DNA of 64,000 nt from DSBG01 sp049975365 (GCA_049975365.1 JBNGDS010000006.1:5010-69009), one strand, 5' to 3'. Positions 18,858 to 28,099 are shown, numbered from the stretch's first letter. The notes: generated from the letters alone by a model not told the origin. Numbers and translations are program-made.

Positions 18858-20051
18858 TTATTTTTTCCATGTCGCCAAGTCATTCGGTGTCCAGTCTTGG
18901 AGCAGGATGGCGGTGCCACCAGGGCCGCACTTCTGAATCTGGATTGAATCTGTTCCCTGATGCTGATCTGCACTCCAGGAAATTTTTGGTCCGATCCCCT
19001 GGAAGTCTTGAATTGAATTGAGCGCATCGAGGCATGACTGGGTCGTCAGGTTCGGGCCAACCCGTTTCAGCGCCTCAACCAGTGGTTCTGCAAAGGCGAT
19101 ACCTGCCAGGTAGAAGGTTCCCCATCGCTCTTCGGGAGCAAGACGCTTGGCTGCCTCTCGGTACCTCACCATCAGTGGATTGTCAGAATCGGGGGGCAGA
19201 GCAAAGGCGCCGGTGATCACCCCTTCCCACAGGCCACCCGTGATGGTGTTCATGAGGGCATAGTCCGACAGGGTGTTTGAAGACACCCACTGGGGAGCGA
19301 AACCAATGGTGGCGCTGGTCTTGAGAGCTATGGTGGCGGTAGTTGGATTTACCCACATGATCACCACCTCAGCGCCGGAGTTCTTGAGCCTGAGCATCTG
19401 GGAGGAAAGATCTTTTTCCCCGGGTTCTACGGGGATCTCCTCTACGAGGCTCATGGTGTAGGCTGCCAGCCGTTTCTTCGCTCCTTCTAACCCGCTCTTG
19501 CCGTATTGATCGTTTTGATAGAAGAAGCCGATCTTGGTTGCCTTCAGGGTCTCCACGATGTACTTGGTGAGGATGCTTGCTTCGTCATCATAGAGCGGAT
19601 ACATCGCGAAGAGGTAGGGGTTGACCGGAAACACGTATTCATTCAGTGCGGTCGCCGGTGAGACCCAGATCACTGTGTTCTGGGCAAGGTAGTCTTTCAC
19701 GGCCATGCCGCCTGCACCCGACACACCACCCACGAACGCGAAAATCCCCCTGCGCTCAACGAGTTCCTTGACCACAGCCACTGTCTGGGCAGGATTGTAC
19801 TGGTCATCCCTGACAAAGTACTTGATCTTTCTGCCATGGATGCCACCCTCTTCATTGACGAGCTGGAACAGGATGTCGCTCCCCCGTGCCACAGAACCCC
19901 ACGGAGCGGCAGGACCGGTCTGGGGGCCCCACTGGGCGATCCTGATCTCGTTCTTGTCGACCCCGGGGCTATCAGCATGTGCCGCAAGGGGCAGTAGAAA
20001 AGCTGCGACCACAGCAAGTATCACATACCCTCGAATCTCTACTCTCTTCAT
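18858..20051 (-). CDS. periplasmic substrate-binding protein of the Liv transporter (copy 3)
   Basis: Third paralogue, 397 residues, with a signal peptide (hydrophobic core ILAVVAAFLLPLAAHA) and a strong AAGGAGGGAAG ribosome site. IRIAQWGPQTGPAAPWG, GRKIKYFVRDDQYNPAQT and the C-terminal LLQDWTPNDLATWKK match the other two. It is clearly closer to copy 2 than to copy 1, for example FVGGVSGAGG/FVGGVGGACG and FYQNDQYGK in both. It is the first of the three to be translated and is likely the most abundant one. Confidence 0.92.
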   Translation of the reverse strand: MKRVEIRGYVILAVVAAFLLPLAAHADSPGVDKNEIRIAQWGPQTGPAAPWGSVARGSDILFQLVNEEGGIHGRKIKYFVRDDQYNPAQTVAVVKELVERRGIFAFVGGVSGAGGMAVKDYLAQNTVIWVSPATALNEYVFPVNPYLFAMYPLYDDEASILTKYIVETLKATKIGFFYQNDQYGKSGLEGAKKRLAAYTMSLVEEIPVEPGEKDLSSQMLRLKNSGAEVVIMWVNPTTATIALKTSATIGFAPQWVSSNTLSDYALMNTITGGLWEGVITGAFALPPDSDNPLMVRYREAAKRLAPEERWGTFYLAGIAFAEPLVEALKRVGPNLTTQSCLDALNSIQDFQGIGPKISWSADQHQGTDSIQIQKCGPGGTAILLQDWTPNDLATWKK

Positions 20052-20135
20052 TCTTCCCTCCTTCGTTACGGCTGCATTATAGCAGCGCGATGTAGTTCAT
20101 CCGTGTGCATCCCCGTGCTGAAGAGGGTGTACTAT

Positions 20136-20612
20136 CTATCCTTTCAGCCATGTCCCTCCCTCTCTCAGGAAGGTGAAGCAATAGTTGTACAATGCACGTG
20201 CGTTCGTGTCAGTGAACAGGAGCGTGATATCCACTTCGGCCTGGACAAAGCGATCGACCGCTGGATAAGCCTCAGGGTCGTGGTTTGGTCTCAGGCCGTA
20301 GATGTCGACTACCTTGTATTCAACGATCTTGACCGGAGTCGATTGCATTTCAGCGAGGAAATCCTCGTACGTATGCGTTCTGCGGTAGTGCGAGGAAGGG
20401 GCGAGGCACTGGTAGAGTTTCTCGTAATCCTCGCTCATTTCGGCGGCAAAGTAGTCCTGTATGGCAGCCTCGATGCGTGGGCGCTCGAAGACCATCTCGA
20501 TGGTCCTGACAGGAGTGTCGAAGAACAAGACCCCGGATACCAGGATGATCACGGTGATACCTAGTGCCCCCAGTATCACAGCGATGCGTCTGTTCCTGCC
20601 ACCATCACCCAT
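20136..20612 (-). CDS. membrane-anchored NTF2-like accessory protein of the Liv operon
   Basis: A 158-residue protein starting two bases after the livH stop, with AAGGTG as ribosome site. The frame is open far upstream inside livH but that part is an antisense-like shadow. Residues 10-30 (VILGALGITVIILVSGVLFF) form one membrane anchor. The rest has the outline of a small alpha+beta fold of the NTF2/SnoaL kind: IEAAIQDYFAAEMSEDYEKLYQCLAP, then beta strands ending in YNYCFTFLREGGTWL. Its place between livH and the binding proteins suggests a role in transport, but no function is known to me. Confidence 0.75.
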   Translation of the reverse strand: MGDGGRNRRIAVILGALGITVIILVSGVLFFDTPVRTIEMVFERPRIEAAIQDYFAAEMSEDYEKLYQCLAPSSHYRRTHTYEDFLAEMQSTPVKIVEYKVVDIYGLRPNHDPEAYPAVDRFVQAEVDITLLFTDTNARALYNYCFTFLREGGTWLKG

Positions 20613-20614
20613 TG

Positions 20615-21487
20615 CTACACCTTTTTCACATAGTGCTTGGCAAAGAGCCCGCTCGGTTTGAGGGTAAGGACAAGGATAATGACCACGAATGCAACGATAG
20701 GCTTCCAGTGGGGCCAGGCATAGCCAAAGAAATTCTCGATCAGACCGAGAGAAAGACCACCGAGGACAACGCCTGGAATGCTGGTGAGTCCTCCGAGGAC
20801 CGCTGCTGCAAAGGCCCGGAGGAAGGGTTCCATCATGTACGTCGGGTCGAGTACAGACCGGGCGGCGAAAAACATGGCGGCCACGGCGCCTATGACAGAG
20901 CTCAATGCCCAGGTGAAGGAGAAAACTCTTTCCACCTTTATGCCCATGATCTTCGCTGCGTTCTGATTCTGCTGGGTTGCCCGCATGGCGATGCCGAGAT
21001 TGGAGTATCGGAAAAACAGGTAGAGGAGCACCATGATCAAGGCTGTCAGAATAAAGACTCCCATGGTCCACTCGTTGAGCTTCAGGCCCGGCAGGATCTC
21101 GTGAGTATCTCGTACCGTCAGGGGAAAGGCGAAATCTTTCTGCTCTGCTCCCCATTTCCATCCCGCAAGGCTCATGAGCATCATTTCTGCTCCGAGCGTG
21201 ATGATGATGAGGCCGAGCACGGTGGGATCCTTTGCAGGCCGGAGTAAAAAGAACTCGATACACATACCCAAGAGGATTGCGAAGATCATGGTTATGATGA
21301 AGGCGAGCCAGAAGGGGAGTTGATACTGGATCAGAATGTGATAGGCGATGAACGTGGAGATCATGCCCATCTCGCCCTGGCCGAAGTTGACTACCTCGGA
21401 GGTTTTGTAAATGATCGCAACGGCCACGCCGAAGAGGCCGTAGCAGGCACCGATCGCCATTCCCTCGATGATGAGTTGTCCAATCAT
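20615..21487 (-). CDS. livH: Liv-type ABC transporter permease LivH
   Basis: A 290-residue inner-membrane permease with about eight hydrophobic segments. It opens with LIIEGMAIGACYGLFGVAVAIIYKTSEVVNFGQGEMGM, the family's N-terminal motif (NFAxGxxxM), and has the EAA-like loop AFAAAVLGGLTSIPGVVLGGLSLG that contacts the ATPases. GGAGAAGAC precedes its ATG. It pairs with LivM, 28 bases upstream. Confidence 0.95.
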   Translation of the reverse strand: MIGQLIIEGMAIGACYGLFGVAVAIIYKTSEVVNFGQGEMGMISTFIAYHILIQYQLPFWLAFIITMIFAILLGMCIEFFLLRPAKDPTVLGLIIITLGAEMMLMSLAGWKWGAEQKDFAFPLTVRDTHEILPGLKLNEWTMGVFILTALIMVLLYLFFRYSNLGIAMRATQQNQNAAKIMGIKVERVFSFTWALSSVIGAVAAMFFAARSVLDPTYMMEPFLRAFAAAVLGGLTSIPGVVLGGLSLGLIENFFGYAWPHWKPIVAFVVIILVLTLKPSGLFAKHYVKKV

Positions 21488-21515
21488 GTCTTCTCCATAG
21501 CCCTGTCAGCTGCCA

Positions 21516-22586
21516 TCAGAATGGCCAGGTCTTCCAGTATTTCTTGATCCGGATCCAGATGCCGAACATGCCCAGAGGCTCGAAAATCACGATGAGCACC
21601 ATGATGAGCCCCAGCACGAAACCCCCGATATTGTCCATGCCTATGACAGTGAACCACTTCCTGGAAAAGGAGACGAGAAGATCGCCCAGGTAGGGAAGTT
21701 CACCCATGTTCTTCAGGAGATCGAACTGCAGGTAGGTGATGAGCACCGCACCCATGACAGCGCCGAGGATGCTGCCCAGGCCACCTACGACAACCATGAC
21801 AAGAAAGACGATGGACAGGATGAGATTGAAGGTGAAGGGGTCGAAGAATCTCACCACAAATGCGAAAAGGCCTCCTGCCACACCGGCATAGAAGGCACTG
21901 ACAGCAAAGGAAAGCGTCTTGAAGATTGTGAGGTTGACCCCCATGACCTCCGCGGCGATATCGTCATCCCGTATTGCCACAAAGGCTCGTCCGATACGAG
22001 TCTTCATGAGATTCTTCCCCCCTATCACCATAAGGATCGTGATGGCGAGGATCAGGTAGTATAACTTCATATCCGTGTTCAGCACCAGACTCATCCCAAG
22101 CTGAGGGATGCCCATTTCCAGGGGAGGTGCATGAATTCCCATGCGTCCCCCGAAGACTTCCCACGTGCCGATGATGTGCATGATCGTCAGCCCGAATCCC
22201 AGTGTGGCAATGGCAAGGTATGGACCTTCCAGTCTGAGGGCGGGCAAGCCGATGATGAAGCCGAACAATGCGGCAATGAGACCTGCGATGATCACGGCCA
22301 GGAGAAACGGCATGGGCAGATGGGTCATGAGCAGGGCGGTTCCGTATGCCCCTATGGCAAAAAACCCCGCATGCCCCAGGGATATCTGACCAGTGTACCC
22401 GACAAGGATGTTCAACCCAACGGCCAGGATCACGTGAACCAGGATCACGTTGCTCAGGTAGATGTAGTAGTTACCCACAAGAAAAGGCAGGACAAAGAGA
22501 AAGATGAGGAAGGCCACAGACCATGCGAGCACGGTGTTGCTGCTGAAAATCTCGATGTCTTCATAGTAATCACGTTTCATGTCCAT
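21516..22586 (-). CDS. livM: Liv-type ABC transporter permease LivM
   Basis: A 356-residue permease, the first gene of the Liv operon. It has about nine to ten hydrophobic segments. VGYTGQISLGHAGFFAIGAYGTALL is the LivM hallmark, and VVVGGLGSILGAVMGA is the coupling loop. The second Met (22580) is an equally good start because no strong ribosome site decides between them. A promoter-like sequence with an operator-like palindrome lies about 170 bases upstream. Confidence 0.95.
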   Translation of the reverse strand: MDMKRDYYEDIEIFSSNTVLAWSVAFLIFLFVLPFLVGNYYIYLSNVILVHVILAVGLNILVGYTGQISLGHAGFFAIGAYGTALLMTHLPMPFLLAVIIAGLIAALFGFIIGLPALRLEGPYLAIATLGFGLTIMHIIGTWEVFGGRMGIHAPPLEMGIPQLGMSLVLNTDMKLYYLILAITILMVIGGKNLMKTRIGRAFVAIRDDDIAAEVMGVNLTIFKTLSFAVSAFYAGVAGGLFAFVVRFFDPFTFNLILSIVFLVMVVVGGLGSILGAVMGAVLITYLQFDLLKNMGELPYLGDLLVSFSRKWFTVIGMDNIGGFVLGLIMVLIVIFEPLGMFGIWIRIKKYWKTWPF

Positions 22587-22757
22587 GAAAGCACCCCGCT
22601 CAAGATATCATAGAATTCTTATGCGCCACATGTACCCAGATGGCCGTGTGAAGGAAGAACAGGGCAGTGCACCACGGGACGAATACGAATGAACCCTGTC
22701 TGGATGGTGAGATTTCCCTCATAGATGGATAGGCCATTCCAGAAAAACACACAGCAT

Positions 22758-22785
22758 ATTTTATGACATTATGACAAGTTGTCAA
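22758..22785 (-). promoter_or_regulatory. sigma-70-like promoter with overlapping TGACA/TGTCA palindrome, upstream of the Liv operon
   Basis: On the - strand TTGACA (bases 22785-22780) is followed after 16 bases by TAAAAT (22763-22758). TGACAAGTTGTCA (22772-22784), with perfect five-base arms, overlaps the -35 box, and a further TGACA half-site stands at 22764. This reads as a repressible promoter for the Liv operon with a leader of about 170 bases. The rest of 22587-22958 is AT-rich and has no gene. Confidence 0.55.
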
Positions 22786-22958
22786 GGAAAATCGGCTTGG
22801 ATTCAATTGGTTAGATGAGCAACTGTTCTCTTCGATAATTAAGATTAAATTGAACTCAGCCTTCATGGACTGTAATAGATACAGAAAATTAAAAGAGGAA
22901 AATCATAGTGATAAATAGGAAGGTGACTCACATGCACCAGAAAGAGTGAGGTCTTCTC

Positions 22959-23186
22959 TTACCAGGCCCAGGAGACAGTAGCCAGGAGAATGAACACAAC
23001 AACGAGGGCATTCGTGAGGAGAAGAGGTTTCTTGTACACATATCCATTCTTGTGCGCCATGGTGCAGATCAGAAAGATGAAGGACCCGGGGACGAAGCAG
23101 AGAGAAAAGATGAGGGCACAGAGCCGTACCAGCGGATTCTTCTTGAACCATGTGAGAGTTTCCTGTTTCTTCGGAATTGCCCCCAT
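22959..23186 (-). CDS. small integral membrane protein, two TM helices, unknown
   Basis: 75 residues from the ATG at 23186, chosen because GGGAGG lies eight bases upstream; the frame is open 15 codons further. Two hydrophobic helices (about residues 20-40 and 53-74) flank a short polar loop containing TMAHKNGYVYKK. An N-terminal basic segment (PKKQETLTWFKK) should stay in the cytoplasm. I recognise no family. It reads away from the protease gene at 23401. Confidence 0.55.
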   Translation of the reverse strand: MGAIPKKQETLTWFKKNPLVRLCALIFSLCFVPGSFIFLICTMAHKNGYVYKKPLLLTNALVVVFILLATVSWAW

Positions 23187-23400
23187 GGTATAACCTCCCC
23201 AATGCCGCAAGCCGTGATGTGCATAATTCAATCACTACATTCTGAACTACATGTACACGAAACTATCGAATATGTACAAGAAAAATCTCCACATGCTCAG
23301 AGGCATATATTCCCAGGGGCAACCGAGTGGGGAAACGGGTGTACATGAAACGATCCTGCTCCGGGTTTACACCTGATGCACGGTACCTGAATCTCCTGGA

Positions 23401-24690
23401 ATGGTAGACAGCACAGACTTTCTGAATCCCAGAATAACGAAGATGCTGTTCCTCCTCATACTCCTCGCACTTGGATCAGGGTGCGGGAGTGAGAACGGCG
23501 CCGCGGATATGCGGGATCCCTCTGCGTGGACGGTCATGGTGTACATGGCAGGTGATAACGATATTTCTGATGCCGCCTTTGCTGACATCAATGAGATGGA
23601 GCAGGTTGGATCCAGCAGCGATGTCAGGGTTGTCGCTCAGGTGGAATTCGATCCCGACAGTCCTCCCTTCCCGCCCGGGAACACGCTGCGCGGCATGATC
23701 ATCAAGGACAGCGACCCAGCCGTTCTCGGCAGCGATCTCACCGACATCGGGAACAAGGACATGACCGATCCGCAGACACTCACCGAGTTCATCACCTGGG
23801 CTGCCTGGAAATACCCGGCCGAACACTATCTGCTTCTCCTCTGGGGCCATGGATCCGGGTGGAAATCTTCTCCTTCCTCTTCGCTTGTATCCAAAGGCAT
23901 GTTCACGGACCAGACATCTTCAGGCACTGCACACCTCATGGCCATCAGTGAACTGGCAGAAGCAGTTCATGACAGCACGGTGGTTTTCGATCTCATCAAC
24001 CTCGATTCCTGCCTCATGGGCATGTATGAGGTTGCCCATGCATTCAAGGACATCTCACAGTACCTGACTGTCTCCGAAGGACTGTACCCCATAGACGGGG
24101 ATCCATATGCAGAGATCCTGGAGAGCCTCAGGAAGAATCCTCAGATGAATGGCTGCGGTCTCGCAGACATAATTCTTGACGCCTGCAGAGAATTTTATGA
24201 ACCCCGGGGAATACGATTCACGAAGTCTGCAATCGATCTCTCTCGAGTGCATGAACTGAGAACCGCTCTATCGCAGCTCGTAGACGTACTGCTTCTTGAT
24301 TTCGACACGCATGTGCCCACCATCCTTGATGCGCGTGAGAGCTCAGTGAGTTTCACATACACGACAGACCAGTATGCAAGCCACGACCTGGGAGATTTCC
24401 TCGACAGGCTGGATGAGAGGACCGATGATGGGGAGGTTTCGGGTGCCATTCATTTCCTCAGACATGAGCTCGATGCGTGTGTGTCCGCCAACGAGGTGTT
24501 CACACCTCTCGACGGAGATCCCGTACTCCGTTCCCAGGGGCTCTCGATCTATCTTCCGGCCTCCACGCAGGTAAGTTCCACTGAGCTGAGCCGGTATTCT
24601 GAACTCCCCTGCAACCAGGGAGAAGAGGCGAACTGGGCGGATCTCGTCAGCCTTCTCATGGTCACCGAAAACGGTGTTGCCCTGCAGTAA
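23401..24690 (+). CDS. clostripain-family (C11) cysteine protease, predicted lipoprotein
   Basis: A 429-residue predicted extracytoplasmic cysteine peptidase. After a signal sequence (MLFLLILLALGSGCGSE, lipobox-like though with G at -3) comes WTVMVYMAGDNDI, the typical opening of clostripain-type domains. The catalytic pair is H150 in LLLLWGHGSGW and C204 in INLDSCLMGMYEVA. The family cleaves after arginine or lysine and often activates itself. The start could also be M15 (23443), which gives a cleaner signal peptide; neither has a strong ribosome site. There is no obvious substrate gene nearby. Confidence 0.85.
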   Translation: MVDSTDFLNPRITKMLFLLILLALGSGCGSENGAADMRDPSAWTVMVYMAGDNDISDAAFADINEMEQVGSSSDVRVVAQVEFDPDSPPFPPGNTLRGMIIKDSDPAVLGSDLTDIGNKDMTDPQTLTEFITWAAWKYPAEHYLLLLWGHGSGWKSSPSSSLVSKGMFTDQTSSGTAHLMAISELAEAVHDSTVVFDLINLDSCLMGMYEVAHAFKDISQYLTVSEGLYPIDGDPYAEILESLRKNPQMNGCGLADIILDACREFYEPRGIRFTKSAIDLSRVHELRTALSQLVDVLLLDFDTHVPTILDARESSVSFTYTTDQYASHDLGDFLDRLDERTDDGEVSGAIHFLRHELDACVSANEVFTPLDGDPVLRSQGLSIYLPASTQVSSTELSRYSELPCNQGEEANWADLVSLLMVTENGVALQ

Positions 24691-24738
24691 AGAAAGAGGT
24701 TTCCGTGACACAGAACACCCCACGGGGAATGATCTGAG

Positions 24739-25368
24739 ATGGAGCCGCTCTCGCTGGCTCTCCTGTCCGGAGTCGTTCTCGGGCTTTCAGCTGGTCTCGC
24801 ACCGGGACCCCTGCTTACCCTCGTGATTGTGGAAACCGTCAGGCACGGCACACGGGCGGGCATCAAGGTTTCGTTCTCCCCCCTGGTGACCGATGTGCCC
24901 ATCGTGTGTGCGAGCATATTCATCATATCGCGGATTTCTGAATTCATGTTCGCCCTCGGCATTGTATCTCTGTTCGGTGCGGTGTTTGTGGCATATCTTG
25001 GTGTCGAATCCCTGAGGGTCAGTGGCATAGATATGCATGAAGACAGGGCCACGGAACATTCCCTGATGAAGGGGGTGATCACCAACTTTCTCAATCCCCA
25101 TCCCTACCTTTTCTGGATTTCCGTGGGGGCCCCCATGATCGTCGAAGGCTGGGGAAAGGATATCTTCTCGGCAGGTCTGTTCATGATCGCGTTCTACGTG
25201 CTGCTCGTCGGATCCAAGGTGATGCTCGCCCTCGGTGCAGGCCAGGCACGTGCCTTTCTCCTCGGAAGAGCCTACACGGTCTGCATGAAGATTTTAGGGG
25301 GTCTCCTGGTGATCTGTGCACTGCTCCTCGCTCGTGAGGCGTTGTGTCTGTTGAAGATTCTCCAGTGA
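24739..25368 (+). CDS. LysE/RhtB-family export permease
   Basis: A 209-residue membrane protein with about six hydrophobic segments. It starts LALLSGVVLGLSAGLAPGPLLTLVI, whose APGP motif is diagnostic of LysE-type amino-acid/solute exporters, and has FLNPHPYLFWISVGAP in the middle, the family's second conserved block. It starts 48 bases after the protease stop. The exported solute cannot be told. Confidence 0.85.
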   Translation: MEPLSLALLSGVVLGLSAGLAPGPLLTLVIVETVRHGTRAGIKVSFSPLVTDVPIVCASIFIISRISEFMFALGIVSLFGAVFVAYLGVESLRVSGIDMHEDRATEHSLMKGVITNFLNPHPYLFWISVGAPMIVEGWGKDIFSAGLFMIAFYVLLVGSKVMLALGAGQARAFLLGRAYTVCMKILGGLLVICALLLAREALCLLKILQ

Positions 25369-25487
25369 AGCCACACAGGGAAAAGGACAAAAAAAATGCC
25401 AAGAAGCACGATGCTGCCTGGCAGTTATGAAGAGAGTATTGTGGTCTTTCTACTGTTTTCTATCGGTATGCAGCCGCAGGACTTGAG

Positions 25488-25522
25488 AAAAAAATTCAGG
25501 GATTCAGGGTTTCCAGAATCCC
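25488..25522 (-). terminator. intrinsic terminator downstream of nnr
   Basis: Read on the - strand, GGGATTC (25522-25516) pairs with GAATCCC (25505-25499) around a ten-base loop and is followed within four bases by seven Ts (25494-25488). It lies about 120 bases after the nnr stop. The rest of the gap between lysE and nnr shows nothing convincing. Confidence 0.65.
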
Positions 25523-25642
25523 CGGTGTGGTGAACTCTAAAAAGCAGCACATCTTTGAGGTGCCAAGGACAGTTCCCCTATCGTGCAGGCACAGTGCCGG
25601 AAGGCCGGGAGACCTCTCTTTGAGAACGTCTCGTGCTGATCT

Positions 25643-27208
25643 CTATACCGTGCACTTCACGGAGTAGACATCGCCGAAGAGGCTTTCACGGTCGAGCTGT
25701 ACCGCCTGACTGGTGAATTCAAGGATGTCCTGGGCAGTCATCCCGTCCTCACCCACGTTCGCGGATGCGAGATCTCCCGCTGCACCGTGAATGAACACAC
25801 CTTTCCGTGTCGCATCTTCCAGCGTAAGCCCCAGACAGAACATGGCTGCGATCGTGCCGGTGAGCACATCCCCGCTTCCTGCGGTAGCCATACCGGAATT
25901 CCCGGTCATGTTGATGAAGATCCTTCCATCCGGCACGCCTATCAGGGAGTGGGCACCTTTGAGCACGATAAGGGAATTGAGTATCCGTGAGGTTTCCCTG
26001 AGAACACCTATCTTGTCGGCATGGATCTCGGAAACAGATCTTTGTGTGATCCGACTCATCTCACCAAGGTGAGGAGTGAGGATGGTGCCTGCGTTTCTCT
26101 TTTTCAGTACACCGAGATTCTGTGTAATCGCGGTAATTCCATCGCCATCGATGAGGAGCGGTGTGTGAATCTTCTCTGCAAGGTCCACGACAAGGCGTGA
26201 GGTCTCATCGTTCAGCGAAAGCCCGGGACCTATGACAACGATATCCATTTTTTCCGCGATCTCCAGGAGTGAACCCGTGTTCGCCAGTGAGATGCTCCCG
26301 TCGGCTGTCTCATCCTGGGGGATGAACACGATCTCGCTTCCCTTGGATGCGATGAAGGGAACGATTGACCGGGGGGCTGCCAGGCGGGAATATCCCCCTC
26401 CTGCCCTCAGGAAGGACAGGGCGGCGAAATACGGAGCCCCGAAATAACCGGCTGCACCGGCGATGAAAAGGGCCTCACCGAAGTCTCCCTTGTGCCCGGA
26501 TGGAGAACGTGGCGGGAGTTTTGGGGGTGTGTTCACCTCGATTTTCAGATCAGGAGACGCACACAGCGTTGGAGGAAACGAAATGTGGGACACATACAGG
26601 GAGCCGCAGTGTTCATACCCCGGGTAGAGAAGATTTCCGACTTTTGGAAGACCAAAGGTGACCGTGAAGTCGGCACGTACTGCAGCCCCCATCACGGTTC
26701 CGGTGTCGCCGTTGATCCCGGATGGGATGTCCAGGCTCAGGACCGGTTTCCCGCTTCTCGAGATCAGATCGATGATATCACGGTGGATGCCCTCGACGTT
26801 TCGCGTCAGGCCAGTCCCGAAGATCGCGTCGATGATCAGATCGCATTCGTCTATCTTCCCCCTCAGCGACCGGAGTGTCTTGACCTCCCTGATGGGAATT
26901 GGCATTCTGGATATCATGGCAAGATTGGATGCCGCTGAACCCGTGTATTTATTCCTGTCTCCGATGATGCATACCTCTACGGAGCCGCCTTCAGAATGGA
27001 TCTTCCGTGCAACGACGAAACCATCACCCCCGTTGTTTCCGATCCCGCAGAACACGAGGAATTTCGAGGAACTGACATCGAATTCCTGCTTGATGACGGA
27101 AAAGGAAGCAATCCCTGCATTCTCCATGAGGAGCGGCGCTGAAATTCCGTACGTGTGTATTGCTTGAGCGTCCATTTCCCTCATTTCGGATACGGTAGAG
27201 ACTTTCAT
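25643..27208 (-). CDS. nnr: bifunctional NAD(P)HX epimerase/dehydratase Nnr
   Basis: Repairs hydrated NAD(P)H. The N-terminal YjeF_N epimerase half (about residues 1-210) has FCGIGNNGGDGFVVAR. The C-terminal ribokinase-like ADP-dependent dehydratase half (about 225-515) has GHKGDFGEALFIAGAAGYFGAP, DGDGITAI, LTPHLGEMSR and NMTGNSGMATAGSGDVLTG with the catalytic Asp in the last motif. 521 residues is the usual fused length. The start at 27208 (MKVSTVSEM) is preferred because GGAGGTG stands just before it; the upstream GTG overlaps that site. Confidence 0.93.
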   Translation of the reverse strand: MKVSTVSEMREMDAQAIHTYGISAPLLMENAGIASFSVIKQEFDVSSSKFLVFCGIGNNGGDGFVVARKIHSEGGSVEVCIIGDRNKYTGSAASNLAMISRMPIPIREVKTLRSLRGKIDECDLIIDAIFGTGLTRNVEGIHRDIIDLISRSGKPVLSLDIPSGINGDTGTVMGAAVRADFTVTFGLPKVGNLLYPGYEHCGSLYVSHISFPPTLCASPDLKIEVNTPPKLPPRSPSGHKGDFGEALFIAGAAGYFGAPYFAALSFLRAGGGYSRLAAPRSIVPFIASKGSEIVFIPQDETADGSISLANTGSLLEIAEKMDIVVIGPGLSLNDETSRLVVDLAEKIHTPLLIDGDGITAITQNLGVLKKRNAGTILTPHLGEMSRITQRSVSEIHADKIGVLRETSRILNSLIVLKGAHSLIGVPDGRIFINMTGNSGMATAGSGDVLTGTIAAMFCLGLTLEDATRKGVFIHGAAGDLASANVGEDGMTAQDILEFTSQAVQLDRESLFGDVYSVKCTV

Positions 27209-27352
27209 CCGGATCACACCTCCCTGTCGAACATAAAATCTGAGTGCGCTCTCACCAGGTTTCCCGGCACAGGCTCAATTCTTCTCGTGCAGGGCTCCCC
27301 GTTCATAGTTTTTGAAAGACGGGTTCTTGTCAACATGAAAGATGGAATGGCC

Positions 27353-28099
27353 TTACATCTCCGAGAGCCCTTCGATGAGGGCCAGTACGTTATGCCCAAG
27401 GACCCTGTGGTTGTACCCACCCTCGAGAATGGCGAAGCATCCGCCTTCACTGCGCAGCGCAGCACGTCTCACATATGCACCGATGGTCCTGTAGTCCTCA
27501 GTCCTGAGGACACCGCCCCAGTCTTCCTCGTGGTTGTCAAATCCTGCGGAGATGGCGATGATGTCTGCGTGGACATGCTCCATTTCATCCTCCACCTCCC
27601 TGAGATAGGAAAGCCTGTCATAGGCAGACACATTGTGAATGGTCACATAGCCCTTGTTCTGCATGATGTTCACAGTGCCGTCCCCGTAGTGGAGGTCGAT
27701 GTCCAGTACGTATGCCGTGCGGATTGATTCTGAACGTCTGAGGTGCTCAAGGGCCACTGCCATGTTGTTGTAGAAGCAGAACCCCCATGCGGAATTTGAT
27801 GAAGCATGGTGCCCCGGGGGGCGGATGAGCCCAAAGCATGGCTCGGTCAATCCGGTGACTGCTGCCTGTATCGCCCCACCAGCTGCAAGGGTGGCAATAG
27901 GGTGCAGTCCTTTCTGCTTCACGTGTTCAATGTGATACTGGGTATGGACCGCTTCGATATCCATAGATGATGCGGGCAGTGCATTCACAAAGCTCACGTG
28001 GGGGCCGACGACCTCCATGATGGCCTCGATTCTTCCCTCATCAGCTGCAGGATCGTTCGTGTAGACCTGATAGAAATCCTCGTGAAAAACGACCTTCAT
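27353..28099 (-). CDS. histone-deacetylase/acetylpolyamine-amidohydrolase family protein
   Basis: A 248-residue zinc-dependent deacetylase-fold protein. The active-site blocks are RPPGHHASSNSAWGFCFYNNMAVA (two catalytic histidines), VLDIDLHYGDGT (zinc Asp and His), ISAGFDNHEEDWGG (zinc Asp) and ILEGGYN. It is shorter than the 300-340 of typical bacterial acetoin-utilization or acetylpolyamine enzymes, mainly by short loops. The start at 28099 follows a perfect AAGGAGGTGATC site. It is divergent from the phosphofructokinase gene. The substrate is unknown. Confidence 0.88.
   Translation of the reverse strand: MKVVFHEDFYQVYTNDPAADEGRIEAIMEVVGPHVSFVNALPASSMDIEAVHTQYHIEHVKQKGLHPIATLAAGGAIQAAVTGLTEPCFGLIRPPGHHASSNSAWGFCFYNNMAVALEHLRRSESIRTAYVLDIDLHYGDGTVNIMQNKGYVTIHNVSAYDRLSYLREVEDEMEHVHADIIAISAGFDNHEEDWGGVLRTEDYRTIGAYVRRAALRSEGGCFAILEGGYNHRVLGHNVLALIEGLSEM

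Noticed and set aside
18788..19027. 80-codon extension of binding-protein copy 2
   Set aside because: Precedes a clear signal peptide and ribosome site and overlaps the end of copy 3.
20613..21263. N-terminal extension of the 158-aa Liv accessory gene
   Set aside because: Same strand as livH but another frame; its Arg/His/Pro-rich text is a shadow of livH. The true start is at 20612 with its own ribosome site.
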